Below the pieces are notes generated by a model. That model was not told the origin of the DNA. It was given only the letters and a program-made list of their open reading frames with translations, and did not search any database. The position numbers and the translations under genes were made by a program. Shown one piece after another: positions 19,401 through 26,717 of a DNA stretch of 64,000 nucleotides. Numbering within the stretch: the first letter of the stretch is position 1; each line of letters begins with the position of its first letter. Source of the DNA: JAAFHB01 sp038236995 (lineage in GTDB: Bacteria; Bacteroidota; Bacteroidia; Bacteroidales; Prolixibacteraceae); contig JBBRZE010000006.1 in the NCBI GenBank assembly GCA_038236995.1, positions 32,279 to 96,278 of the forward strand, read 5' to 3'.

Positions 19401-20693
19401 CGTTCCGACTGATAACGGAGCTCCACCGCACAGTGAGGTCTGGCCTCCAAAGTAATTATCTGTAAGTGTGAAATTATTTCCGGTAGCATTATCAATCATG
19501 ACCATTTGATAAGTGGTATTTCCGGTAGGCTCCAAAGTAGTTGTTTCATAAAAACTATTCTTTGAAACAGTAATATCAGTTGTATATGCTCCTAGTAGAA
19601 TGGCTGTTGAGACACCATCCAAATGCCAGAAATCGAATATGTTATTATTAAGAATTATATTTCCGCTGTTCTCATGCGAGGCCGATCCAACAGATAGGAT
19701 TGCATTTATTGGTCTAATGTTAGCGTTACTGGTAATATCGTTATTCTCAATTGTGTTTCCATCATTTCCGTTACCTGTGTTGGCGGTTGAAAAGAGCACG
19801 ATTCCACTTGCTGCATTTGTTTCCGAACCTTTAATAATACAATATCTTACCGTATTGTTTTCAGCAGAATTGACAAATCGAATTGTTGAAGTTCCAGCAG
19901 TATTTGAAGCAATTGTATTTGCAATGACCAGGGATTTTGTAGATCCTAATCCATTCACACTTCCGTCGAGAGTAACGTTATCGGCACCATTTAAGTCTAT
20001 TAGCGGAGCCGCAAGATTTCCTGTTACAGTAATTCCGTCAACAGTCGGATAGATCTTGACTGTGCTGTAACTGGAGATTCCACCAGCACCTGTATATCCA
20101 CTCTGGTAAAGTACAGCCGACGCTGCTTCGGTTGTATTGTTATTTATTCTAACTTCAAGTTCTCCCTTATACGTTCCATTGTTGATTGCATCAAATGCAC
20201 TTTTCAGTGATATATAGCTGGCCTGCAGTGTTCCTTTCCATATTTCAACCGAATTTACAGTTCCACTGCATGCAACTTGTTTAGTTGCAGCTCTCCATGA
20301 TGATATATCTATTCTTTCTAAGGAATAGGCACCGCTAACTAATCCAGCTTTCAAACGAACGTAAATGGTGGTAGTAGGCACTGTTCCTCCGCTTCGGGAT
20401 AATGTAATGGCAGCTGACTGAAACCCGGAACCGGATGTTGCCGATATTTCGAGATTAGCAGAAGGTGAAACAGTAATATTTGCGGAAAGGTTCGTACCGC
20501 TCACCGTAAACGATTGTTCAACTGATGGTCCTGAACCCGTGGTATATGCAAAACCAGTTAACGATGCTGTTGATGTGACCAATGTTTGTCCAAGACTTCT
20601 ATTATTAATCCCCGCAAATAGCAATAGCATTGTCCCAAAAACAAGAAACTTTGTCAGTTTGAGTATCTTATAGATAAAAAATACCTTATTCAT
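13494..20693 (-). CDS. Giant secreted right-handed beta-helix protein with T9SS type A C-terminal domain
   Basis: A 2399-residue extracellular protein. The order is: signal peptide (to about residue 36, NNRSLGQ); a ~100-residue Ig-like/BACON-like domain (TVSGTNLSANITVSPSANLEIS); and two homologous modules of ~760 residues (about 149-915 and 921-1682). Each module opens with VE(I/V)W-GT...Y-(S/T)LK-AFD-IN-GT and contains many parallel beta-helix repeats (SGNTI, GNTIANI, NNIIG). Then come a segment starting WKGTISNDWSNSGNW, beta-sandwich regions, and a C-terminal type IX sorting domain (VYVNGEVGADAQFFLYS...GVYILSIVDKNVKKSVKLIIR). T9SS would carry it across the outer membrane to the surface or medium. 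Such proteins act as adhesins or polysaccharide-active beta-helices; I see no catalytic signature, so the function is open. Confidence 0.9.
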   Translation of the reverse strand: MNKVFFIYKILKLTKFLVFGTMLLLFAGINNRSLGQTLVTSTASLTGFAYTTGSGPSVEQSFTVSGTNLSANITVSPSANLEISATSGSGFQSAAITLSRSGGTVPTTTIYVRLKAGLVSGAYSLERIDISSWRAATKQVACSGTVNSVEIWKGTLQASYISLKSAFDAINNGTYKGELEVRINNNTTEAASAVLYQSGYTGAGGISSYSTVKIYPTVDGITVTGNLAAPLIDLNGADNVTLDGSVNGLGSTKSLVIANTIASNTAGTSTIRFVNSAENNTVRYCIIKGSETNAASGIVLFSTANTGNGNDGNTIENNDITSNANIRPINAILSVGSASHENSGNIILNNNIFDFWHLDGVSTAILLGAYTTDITVSKNSFYETTTLEPTGNTTYQMVMIDNATGNNFTLTDNYFGGQTSLCGGAPLSVGTGTSRPLTLDAIQIRVGTTTASSIQGNVISNISFRSSNASPFRAINAVAGTLNLGTVAGNTIGSDTGNGSITVTGTVGNCNVYGIYISSANNVDCKNNSIGSITTANANTNAINLYGIYKTASDGTTTISDNIIGSKTSANSINTGSPATGNSQLLYAIYSAGTGNTTISGNTIANITNSTTETALASSVRGILTVAGSNEIRDNEVHHLKSGGAANGANYANTSLIGISQLSDANGTTQNITGNAVYNLTNTSNVKLEMYGIFYWGPATGTNAISRNFVHSFYISSTDQAYLHGISLYGGAFTAANNIVFLGNTINTGCSMWAMWTNSNNAIQIYHNTLYLSGIAATGSSNTYAFRSLNATPTSAVIKNNILWNGRTNSNNVISHYAIYLQSKANTSVDYNDYKFSQQFGLVGATPYATLAAWKTGTGFDANSLEVDPLLVNLGGTLPTDYQTQVGLPGVSGTGIVDDYNEIVRSTTSPTMGAWEYFSNPVEVWNGTTFREGYTTLKDAFDKINDGTWTGDLTIRFRGNTIEPFPAVLNASGTGLSSYSNLLIIPGRIGVTVTGSLAAPLVDLNGSDHVTFDGRKDGTGTISAMTFTNTSSSGTAGTSTFRFINDATNNTLKYCNIKGASTDANAGVVFISTTSGTTGNDANTIDNNLITNASDANRPVNAICSIGTSAKENSGNTFSNNKIYNFLNRGVASTGINLGSFTTGETIQGNSFYETTSFAPTAGVAYNVININNPAGVNFTVSGNFIGGSSSSCGGTAWTKTASANSAFTAINVNVGTATVSSIQNNTIKNMVWGNSGAAAWSGINITAGKVNVGTTAGNTIGAATGTGSITVTGGVTATNVVGINIASSGNVDCQNNIIGAIVAANTSANATNFYGINKTATAGTTAISNNTIGSASTTNSINSISASTGYAQSVYGIYNAGTGTITISGNTIANLNNATSNSIVGTTGCINGIVSVFGTNTISNNIIHNLSVANANTASNNNASVIGIALTGTNGTRTITGNTIYNLSNTFPTFAGRVTGIYYEGSNTVNNDVSKNFIHSLSTAGTSGAGLAGIQVISGNTTYSNNIVSLGSNNQNLIYGVYDTGAAAQTSNFYFNTIYIKGVVTGGAINSYAFYCAAANGTRNYRNNIFYNSRYRSAGTSSHFAIYFAAPGGTLTNNFNDYFTSGPGSIMGFYGVNKTALPIVTGQDVNSANTNPIFYRAVPVAAADFKIKAGLTGVNGTGIVVDYGSGSRGLTPGMGAWESNLNKWKGTISNDWSNSGNWTGTVVPPVDADIVFDDAPLRHCQLDQDRSVTDIINAQATYRMVTNGHKLTVKGDFYFTNNAQVDASSINSNIELAGVSSQVIPAGTFYNSEVYDLTLANANNVTLFGTMRLLHTITANSGRLDANATTPTVVYAGTSAQTIESNRFLSDKIYNLIIDNASGVTLSGTSSITVPHDLTITKGVLTVPPGALLTVDNYTNLDYRAPLPAVYPTRIDYWSCLVLKSNATSTGSFIHSDLFTGTGTVKVERFMSNSPNWHLYSSPIKDQSIHEFLKYNPEIPDLYNTTVTPNTIIGAGMRSYNTVTDLWNPYMVYASSSTTAGSIGGGKGFSIRTYTDAQGTHFVDATGIPNPNTVNVTLTRTTAANDNGWNCIGNPFTSALNIRNINNDGFLNPANSSVLDPGFVAVYVWDTNNITTTKTTPEYIVINNATSISSVQTAQGFFVKSVVGGGNVSFTKTMQKPSAGLTFKDADLEWPSLKIIASQKTSSSSTEIKFIPNTTKGLDPGYDAGMMKANPDFSLYSRLVEDEGIDITLQCLPDQDFDQYEIPIGIDCKSGGEITFTAESVNLPAGCQALLEDRVTHRFTRLDLKDAKYTANVSADAKGTGRFFLHTSDLISSDPTLEETSFKVYMTGQTVYVNGEVGADAQFFLYSVNGKLLANFKAENQVQNQLDVSRYAAGVYILSIVDKNVKKSVKLIIR

Positions 20694-20852
20694 AATATAT
20701 TTCTAATTATATATTAAAATTTATAAATTTATTGTTGCGTATAATTGGGATATAAATGTATCAGATCCATATAAAACGGGCCTTGGAAATCGGTTCGCAA
20801 TTTGGTCATATTTTGTTTTATTGTTTAAGGAGCGCAAGTTAGATAAAAAATA

Positions 20853-20892
20853 TTAGAAATGAATACCAATAGAAATTAGTATTCATTTCTAA
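20853..20892 (-). terminator. Rho-independent terminator after GH43
   Basis: A 14-bp perfect stem (arms TTAGAAATGAATAC and GTATTCATTTCTAA, 12-nt loop) lies 22 bp past the GH43 stop. On the minus strand it is followed by a T-tract (TATTTTTTATC). It separates the GH43 operon from the giant gene. Confidence 0.8.
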
Positions 20893-20914
20893 ATTATGAT
20901 ATCTTTTCGTTTAG

Positions 20915-21988
20915 CTAATTGTTCTTTATAGTCCTTTTCGCAACCCCTTCAAAAGTCATTTTTACAGGTTGGATATAACCGTCTTTATCGAAATACATCC
21001 GGTCCATACAGGTCTCACGGTGATTACCATTTGTTGTATTTAGCGGACGGCGGTGATAAACGATATAATACTCATCCGTTCCAGGTATTTGAATTACAGA
21101 ATGGTGTCCGGCACCCGTAGCTATTTTCGGATCTTGTTTCAGAATCTTATCGATTCGCTTAAACGGGCCTGTTGGTGAATCGCCAATGGCATATGCAACA
21201 CTGTAATCGGGACCAGTCCATCCACCTTCAGACCACATCAGGTAATACTTGTTGTTGCGTTTAAATACAAACGGACCTTCAACATAATTTTGAGGTGTAA
21301 TCTCTTTGTAAGTTTCTCCGTCAGCAAATGGGACGACAGAAAGCAGATCCTTACTTAATCGGACAATATTACAATGTTTCCAACCTCCATAGTACAGGTA
21401 GAAATCACCATCTGAATCACGAAAGATAAACTGGTCAATTGGCTGCGCACCGTTGTAAAACTTGCCAATCAAAGGTTTTCCCAATGCGTCAACAAAAGGG
21501 CCTTTCGGTTGATCACTCACAGCTACGCCTATTCCTCCCAATTCGCGATCGCTTTGGATATCGTTGGCCGAAAAGAAAAGGTAATACTTGTTGTTGGCAT
21601 TGATAATAGAAGGTGCCCAAAGGGAATAGGATGCCCATTTTACATCTTTGATATCCAGTACATGCGGGTGCTTATCCCAATGAATTAAATCCTTCGAGGA
21701 AAATGCGTTAAAGAAGGTCTGTTTAAGATACTGCGGATTAATCGTATTCTTCTGTGCCTCTAGTTGTTCATCACTAAATTTTTCCGATCGGTCCGGCTTT
21801 CCATAATCATCTGAAAAGGTAGGGTAAATCCAATATTGACTTCCAAAAATAATCCCCTCAGGATCGGCATACCATCCGGGAAAGAGTGGGTTTCCGGAAT
21901 TTTTTCCCGACAATTTCGTATCATTTTTCTGTGCATAAGACAGAGAGAAAGACATCACAAATACTAAAAGAACAGCAACAATTTTCAT
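20915..21988 (-). CDS. Glycoside hydrolase family 43 protein (secreted)
   Basis: A 357-residue exported protein (signal peptide about 1-19, SLSYAQ) with a five-bladed beta-propeller GH43 domain. GH43 enzymes are inverting arabinofuranosidases, xylosidases and arabinanases acting on plant or algal hemicellulose. The three expected acidic residues are visible: catalytic base D42 in GWYADPEG, the pKa-modulating Asp in AQPIDQFIF, and the general acid Glu in NYVEGPFVFKRN. Blade phrases YSLWAPSIINANNKYYLFFSAND and IGDSPTGPFKR are typical. The gene starts 3 bp after the stop of the PepSY-type gene, so the two form an operon driven from 22665. Substrate specificity cannot be read from sequence. Confidence 0.93.
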   Translation of the reverse strand: MKIVAVLLVFVMSFSLSYAQKNDTKLSGKNSGNPLFPGWYADPEGIIFGSQYWIYPTFSDDYGKPDRSEKFSDEQLEAQKNTINPQYLKQTFFNAFSSKDLIHWDKHPHVLDIKDVKWASYSLWAPSIINANNKYYLFFSANDIQSDRELGGIGVAVSDQPKGPFVDALGKPLIGKFYNGAQPIDQFIFRDSDGDFYLYYGGWKHCNIVRLSKDLLSVVPFADGETYKEITPQNYVEGPFVFKRNNKYYLMWSEGGWTGPDYSVAYAIGDSPTGPFKRIDKILKQDPKIATGAGHHSVIQIPGTDEYYIVYHRRPLNTTNGNHRETCMDRMYFDKDGYIQPVKMTFEGVAKRTIKNN

Positions 21989-21991
21989 AAA

Positions 21992-22525
21992 TTAAACCAA
22001 TAATAAAATGATTACAAATACAACTCCTGAACCTGCGAAATAGAATCCCCGGCGAAAGTTTTTGTTCGCTGGTTTAAACATCCAGAAAGAGGAGATGGCC
22101 ATAAAAATAAGAAGTATCCCTAAAATCAAATTAAACCAATGGGTAGGGGTCTTACTAATTGCTTTGTGAAGGCCGATAAATTTATTAAATGGGAAGATGA
22201 TATCCTTTGAAGTATAAACGGCAACACCTGTAGCTGTATTGTAGGTTCCCGACTGAAACGAGATGATTTGCCCTTCCGTTTTAGTTACTTTGAAATCACT
22301 CAGGCGAAGTGCTTCACCAACCTTGGCTGGTTCCATATTTGAAGTCAGCTTTTTCTCAACTTTAATTTCTGATTTTAAAAATTCAGTATCCCTAAATATC
22401 AGGACGATTCCGCTAAGTGCATAAATAATAATCAATCCGGCAATAAAAAAGCCAATATCGCGATGTAAAACACGCATATAATAGTTGATTGATTTCTTCC
22501 CTTTGAGTTTCAACGTCGCATTCAT
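21992..22525 (-). CDS. PepSY-associated transmembrane protein
   Basis: A 177-residue inner-membrane protein of the PepSY_TM type. It has an N-terminal cytoplasmic basic stretch (KLKGKKSINYYMRVLHRDIG), a first helix (about 28-46) with the family phrase LHRDIGFFIAGLIIIYALSGI, a periplasmic PepSY-like domain of ~90 residues, the conserved LHKA-(x)n-HWFNLILG motif at the third helix, and a final C-terminal helix. PepSY membrane proteins are usually linked to iron/siderophore reduction or peptidase inhibition. Here the gene is the first of a two-gene operon with GH43 (3-bp gap), an unexpected partner. Its promoter is the best -33/-7 match on this strand. Confidence 0.87.
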   Translation of the reverse strand: MNATLKLKGKKSINYYMRVLHRDIGFFIAGLIIIYALSGIVLIFRDTEFLKSEIKVEKKLTSNMEPAKVGEALRLSDFKVTKTEGQIISFQSGTYNTATGVAVYTSKDIIFPFNKFIGLHKAISKTPTHWFNLILGILLIFMAISSFWMFKPANKNFRRGFYFAGSGVVFVIILLLV

Positions 22526-22636
22526 ACTGATAAATTCTTAGTTTAGGTTGTTTCATCTGATTAAGTCAACCATTTTATTTAAAAATGCAGATTGACAATC
22601 AATAAGTTTCCCTTTTATTCAATTATTTTGTTTAGC

Positions 22637-22668
22637 CAAATGTAATTTTCATCAGTGATATACGCAAA
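22637..22668 (-). promoter_or_regulatory. Promoter of the PepSY-GH43 operon
   Basis: Read on the minus strand: TTTG (22668-22665), a 20-nt spacer, then TACATTTG (22644-22637). This is an exact match to the Bacteroidota vegetative promoter pattern. The expected transcription start is near 22630, about 105 nt before the ATG at 22525. The gene-free region 22526-22985 otherwise holds only AT-rich DNA and the ovoA promoter. Confidence 0.75.
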
Positions 22669-22957
22669 TGTTCTGCCCTATTTAGATTGATTAAATCAAT
22701 CTTTTGCATTTCCGGAAAACCAAAATGAACAAAGAATGATACTGTGATTTTCCTGTTTCTCCTTAATCAGTGATTGCCCAGGTTAAAAAATACAATAACT
22801 GTTTATCTTTATGATATCATTGATTGAACAAAAATGGTTTCCACCTGTTTTTAGTATCACGTAATGCAGTTTTCAATTACTTTCGTTGTCAGTTTTAAAC
22901 TTAACAATCTAAATATCAAAATAGGTTTGAAATGGCCATTAAAATAAAACCATTCCT

Positions 22958-22965
22958 TATCTTTG
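22958..22965 (+). promoter_or_regulatory. Putative -7 element of ovoA
   Basis: TATCTTTG matches TAnnTTTG. The nearest TTTG (22926-22929) is 28 nt away, too far for a good -33. A start near 22970 would favour translation from ATG 23001 or 23025 rather than the TTG at 22986. Confidence 0.45.
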
Positions 22966-23000
22966 AAAGATAAATTGATCAGCTTTTGAAACATCACCGG

Positions 23001-25136
23001 ATGTTTAAATTTAATCTTAAAAATATGAATGCCATTCCGCTCTTTTTCACCAAAACCCCCATTTTAAATGAGGGTAAACCGGAAGAAAAAAGGAAAGAAA
23101 TTCTCGATTATTTTCATAAGACTTTTGACATTGACGAGCAGCTTTTCGAAGCTTTTTCTGACCAGTCAGCAATGTATAGAAAAGCGGATCCCTTACGTCA
23201 TCCGTTGATTTTTTATTATGGGCACACGGCTACATTCTACATCAACAAATTAATCATCAGCAAAATAATCACGGAAAGAATTAACCCTTTGTTCGAATCG
23301 ATGTTTGCAATAGGGGTTGATGAGATGTCGTGGGACGATTTGAACACGAGTCATTACAGCTGGCCGTCATTTGTTGAAGCAAAGGAATACCGGAATAAAG
23401 TGAGGAAAACGATCGATAACCTGATTAAAACGCTCCCTCTAAACCTGCCCATTGGCTGGGACAATCCGTTCTGGATTATATTGATGGGGATTGAGCATGA
23501 AAGGATTCATATTGAAACCTCTTCGGTGTTGATGCGTCAGGTTCCATTGCAATATTTGCAACCGATCGCATCATGGAACATTTGTTCAGAGACTGCACCT
23601 GCCCCTGAGAATTCATTAATTCCTGTTGAAGGAAAGCAAATCAAAATTGGGAAATCGTTGAACGATTCGCTCTATGGATGGGATAATGAATACGGCAAAC
23701 ACGAGGCAGATATACAACCCTTTAAAGCTTCGAAATACCTGTGTTCGAATGGCGAATTTTTGCAATTTGTCGAAGCAGGCGGTTATCAGTCTCAGAATTT
23801 TTGGACAGAAGAAGGTTGGAACTGGAAAACTTATAAAGAAGCTGAACATCCGCTTTTTTGGAGAAAAGAGGGGTCAGACTGGAAATTGAGATTGGTTTTT
23901 AATGAAATTGCAATGCCATGGAACTGGCCGGTTGAGATCAATTTTCTCGAAGCAAAGGCTTTTTGCAACTGGAAATCAGAGGTAACCGGACTGCCAATAC
24001 GTCTTCCATCAGAAGATGAGTGGTTTGTTCTTTACAAAAATTCAAATATCCCCGACCAGCCGTATTGGAAGAGTGCACCCGGGAACATTAATATGGAACA
24101 TTTTCAAAGTCCCTGTCCTGTTGATAAATTCGGGTTCGATGAGTTTTATGACCTGATCGGAAATGTGTGGCAATGGACGGAGACACCAATTAATGGATTT
24201 GAAGGTTTTAAGATTCATCCAATATACGACGATTTCTCAACTCCCACCTTCGACACGAAACATAACCTGATCAAGGGCGGATCGTGGATCTCAACTGGAA
24301 ATGAAGCGATCGGTAATGCGCGTTATGCATTTCGTCGTCATTTTTACCAACATGCAGGTTTCCGATATGTTGAATCTGCGATTGATGTGGAAATTCCAAA
24401 GGATGTTTATGAAACCGATCCGGAAGTAATTCGTACTTGTGAAGCTCAATATGGACCCGACTTCCTGGGCGTCAAAAATTACTATCAGCAGATTGCAGAA
24501 CTGGCGATAAAATATGCAAGTCCTTCAAAAAAGAGTGTACTCGATCTGGGTAGCCGCACCGGGCGCACAACCTGGGAACTGGCCAAAGGTTTCGACAAAG
24601 TGACTGGTCTTGATTTCACTGCACGGACAATAAGGGTTGCTGTACAATTGCAGGAAAGCGGAAGTTTCAACTATGTCTTTCCCGAAGAAGGTGAACTCCT
24701 CTCCTATCATCAATTGAACATGAAAAACATGGGATTCGACAAACTTGTAAATAAAGTCACCTTTATGCAGACGGATGCCTCCAATATGAAATCGATATTT
24801 GAGGGATACGACGTTGTCTTGATCAACGATATTCTCGATCAGATGTACAATCCACGACATTTCCTTGCCGGCGTTCATAAACGGATCAATGAAGGAGGAA
24901 GACTCATTGTTGCTACAGGTTTCGATTGGAGCGTAGAGTGTACAAAACGTGAAAACTGGGTTGGAGGTTACCGCGATTCCGGAGAACAGATATGGGGAGA
25001 AAATGATCTTGCAGAAATCCTGAGCGAAACATTTATAAAAATTGATGGTCCGATCATTGTTCCATCTGTTAAACGAATCAACAAACGGAAATATTCCTAT
25101 AATAACATCGAGGTTACAATTTGGGAGAAGAAATAA
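23001..25136 (+). CDS. ovoA: 5-histidylcysteine sulfoxide synthase / 4-mercaptohistidine N-methyltransferase (OvoA type)
   Basis: About 711 residues, the usual OvoA length. OvoA is a bifunctional non-haem iron enzyme of ovothiol synthesis. It couples cysteine to histidine C5 with O2 to give 5-histidylcysteine sulfoxide, and its C-terminal domain N-methylates the later 5-thiohistidine. Domains in order are: DinB-like helical bundle with iron ligands H75 (FYYGHTATF), H166 and H170 (GIEHERIHIE); a formylglycine-generating-enzyme-like sulfatase-modifying fold (NGEFLQFVEAGGYQ, GNVWQWTETP, LIKGGSWISTGNEA, RYAFRRHF); and a SAM methyltransferase from about 510 (VLDLGSRTGRTTWELA, VTGLDF). An in-frame TTG lies upstream at 22986 and an in-frame ATG at 23025; 23001 is chosen as a compromise. 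The sulfoxide lyase OvoB is not in the window. Confidence 0.93.
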   Translation: MFKFNLKNMNAIPLFFTKTPILNEGKPEEKRKEILDYFHKTFDIDEQLFEAFSDQSAMYRKADPLRHPLIFYYGHTATFYINKLIISKIITERINPLFESMFAIGVDEMSWDDLNTSHYSWPSFVEAKEYRNKVRKTIDNLIKTLPLNLPIGWDNPFWIILMGIEHERIHIETSSVLMRQVPLQYLQPIASWNICSETAPAPENSLIPVEGKQIKIGKSLNDSLYGWDNEYGKHEADIQPFKASKYLCSNGEFLQFVEAGGYQSQNFWTEEGWNWKTYKEAEHPLFWRKEGSDWKLRLVFNEIAMPWNWPVEINFLEAKAFCNWKSEVTGLPIRLPSEDEWFVLYKNSNIPDQPYWKSAPGNINMEHFQSPCPVDKFGFDEFYDLIGNVWQWTETPINGFEGFKIHPIYDDFSTPTFDTKHNLIKGGSWISTGNEAIGNARYAFRRHFYQHAGFRYVESAIDVEIPKDVYETDPEVIRTCEAQYGPDFLGVKNYYQQIAELAIKYASPSKKSVLDLGSRTGRTTWELAKGFDKVTGLDFTARTIRVAVQLQESGSFNYVFPEEGELLSYHQLNMKNMGFDKLVNKVTFMQTDASNMKSIFEGYDVVLINDILDQMYNPRHFLAGVHKRINEGGRLIVATGFDWSVECTKRENWVGGYRDSGEQIWGENDLAEILSETFIKIDGPIIVPSVKRINKRKYSYNNIEVTIWEKK

Positions 25137-25170
25137 GCACTTAATTAAATCCCTTTGAGCAAGTTTTTGT

Positions 25171-25206
25171 GGCTTGCAACTGGCAGCAAGATAGCAGTTG
25201 CAAGCC
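25171..25206. terminator. Hairpin between ovoA and the convergent dehydrogenase
   Basis: A perfect 12-bp stem (GGCTTGCAACTG / CAGTTGCAAGCC) with a 12-nt loop lies between the stops at 25136 (+) and 25228 (-). It has no long T-run. The aactg-rich flanks resemble dispersed intergenic repeats. Confidence 0.6.
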
Positions 25207-25227
25207 TCTAACTGCCAGCTGACAATC

Positions 25228-25878
25228 TTACCGTTTTAGCAGTCTGAAAGCATGACTCCATTTGTTTTCGCGAAAGCCGGGGATGCACCACAACATGCAA
25301 AGCGGTTCAATGGCACGTGCCGCTTCTACAGCCCCCATATCTTCTGTTTCAAATCCAAATAGTTCGCATATTTCGGCAACTTCATCTTTGGCTTTTTGGT
25401 TATTACCGCAAATAAACATCGATGGTTTTTCGGTGCCAAAATCCGGATTAATCATCAGGCTGCCACCGATGCTGTTAAATGCCTTCACAAAATTTGCATC
25501 CGGAAATGCATTCTGCAACCGTTCCATCAGCGAATCATTCAATTCGGTAAAGAAATTTAATACACCGTTTTCAGGAGGAGTATCTGCGATGGGATTCGTC
25601 GTGTCGATGATTGTTTTATCAGAAAGATAGGTCCTCCCGGCCAGTTGCAGCGCATTTATTGCAGCAGATCCTTTCGTTGCCAATACAATAATTTCGCCAA
25701 ACTGAGCAGCTTCAGCAAATGATCCGATTGATCCGCCATCACCTGCATTTGATTTCCACGCTGCTAATTTTGTCAGGTCACGGCTTCCGATCTTCACTTC
25801 GTAACCATACTTCAGAAAACCAGTAGCCAGTCTTTGTCCCACGGTTCCTGAGCCAATTATTCCAATTTTCTTTTTCAT
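25228..25878 (-). CDS. NAD(P)-binding F420-oxidoreductase-like dehydrogenase
   Basis: A 216-residue cytoplasmic protein with an N-terminal Rossmann nucleotide-binding motif (KKIGIIGSGTVGQRLATGFLKYGYEVKIGSRD; GxGxxG at residues 8-13) and the family phrase VNAFNSIG-like VKAFNSIGG near the middle. This is the 'NADPH-dependent F420 reductase-like' family (F420_oxidored, PF03807). It is widespread in organisms that do not make F420, where it is presumed to reduce other substrates with NADPH. The C-terminal part (MGAVEAARAIEPLCMLW) is typical of the same family. The substrate is unknown. It is monocistronic and convergent with ovoA; its upstream side faces the large repeat array. Confidence 0.88.
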   Translation of the reverse strand: MKKKIGIIGSGTVGQRLATGFLKYGYEVKIGSRDLTKLAAWKSNAGDGGSIGSFAEAAQFGEIIVLATKGSAAINALQLAGRTYLSDKTIIDTTNPIADTPPENGVLNFFTELNDSLMERLQNAFPDANFVKAFNSIGGSLMINPDFGTEKPSMFICGNNQKAKDEVAEICELFGFETEDMGAVEAARAIEPLCMLWCIPGFRENKWSHAFRLLKR

Positions 25879-26147
25879 ATCCTGTAAATTTAAGTCACTC
25901 TTTTAACAAGAGAAAAACTTAAATGTTTCAGAAGGGATCATAGTATTGCTTTCCTGGTTGGAAATGAGTTGATTTGAAAGCTCCGGCAATCAACTGGCAA
26001 AGTAATGTCCGGACCTTTTCAAACCCGACCTGAAATCAGCTTTGGTTGATGTTATAAGTGCTGTATCGCATACGAGATTCATCAGGAACGAATCGATTAT
26101 AGGGCTAAAAGTACTGTCATTTGATGAAAAACGCAGGTTTTCTGATC

Positions 26148-26672
26148 AATGCCGGGAATTATTACATTAGTAACTTTTAACATTCTCCCAATTCCGGAAG
26201 TAATTCACCAAATGTCAGGAGTTATTCCACCAATAACTTGAAACATTCACCAAATGTCTGAAGTTATACCACCAATAACTTAAAACATTCACCCAATGTC
26301 TGGAGTTATTCCACCAATAACTTGAAACATTCACCCAATGTCTGAAGTTATACCACCAATTACTTGAAATATTAACCTAATGTCAGGAGTTATTCCACCA
26401 ATAACTTAAAACATTTACCCAATGTCAGGAGTTATTCCACCAATAACTTAAAACATTCACCCAATGTCTGGAGTTATTCCACCAATAACTTGAAACATTA
26501 ACTCAATGCCTGAAGTTATACCACCAATAACTTGAAACATTTACCAAATGCCAGGAGTTATACCACCAATAACTTAAAGCATTCACTTAATGTCGGAAGT
26601 TATTTACCAAATGTCAGGAGTTATACCACCAATAACTTCAAACATTCACTGAATAACGTATGGAGTTTACCG
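26148..26672. repeat. Minisatellite, 25 units of 21 bp with 42-bp higher-order repeat
   Basis: The gene-free stretch 25879-26717 is dominated by this array. The 42-bp unit starting AATGTC(A/T)G(G/A)AGTTAT occurs at 26211, 26253, 26295, 26337, 26379, 26421, 26463, 26505, 26547 and 26589, then at 26610 (a 21-bp half-step). Degenerate half-units extend the phase to 26148 on the left and 26672 on the right. Each 42-bp unit consists of two related 21-bp halves (about 12 of 21 positions alike). Each unit contains a small hairpin, GTTATT-ccacc-AATAAC. Short open frames within it are by-products of the multiple-of-3 period. Confidence 0.93.
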
Positions 26673-26717
26673 GATGTGGATCACAATTGCGTAACAGGAA
26701 ATAGTTTATCGGGGAGT

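Noticed and set aside
26148..26672. CRISPR array
   Set aside because: Units are continuous with no unique spacers, and no cas genes are present.
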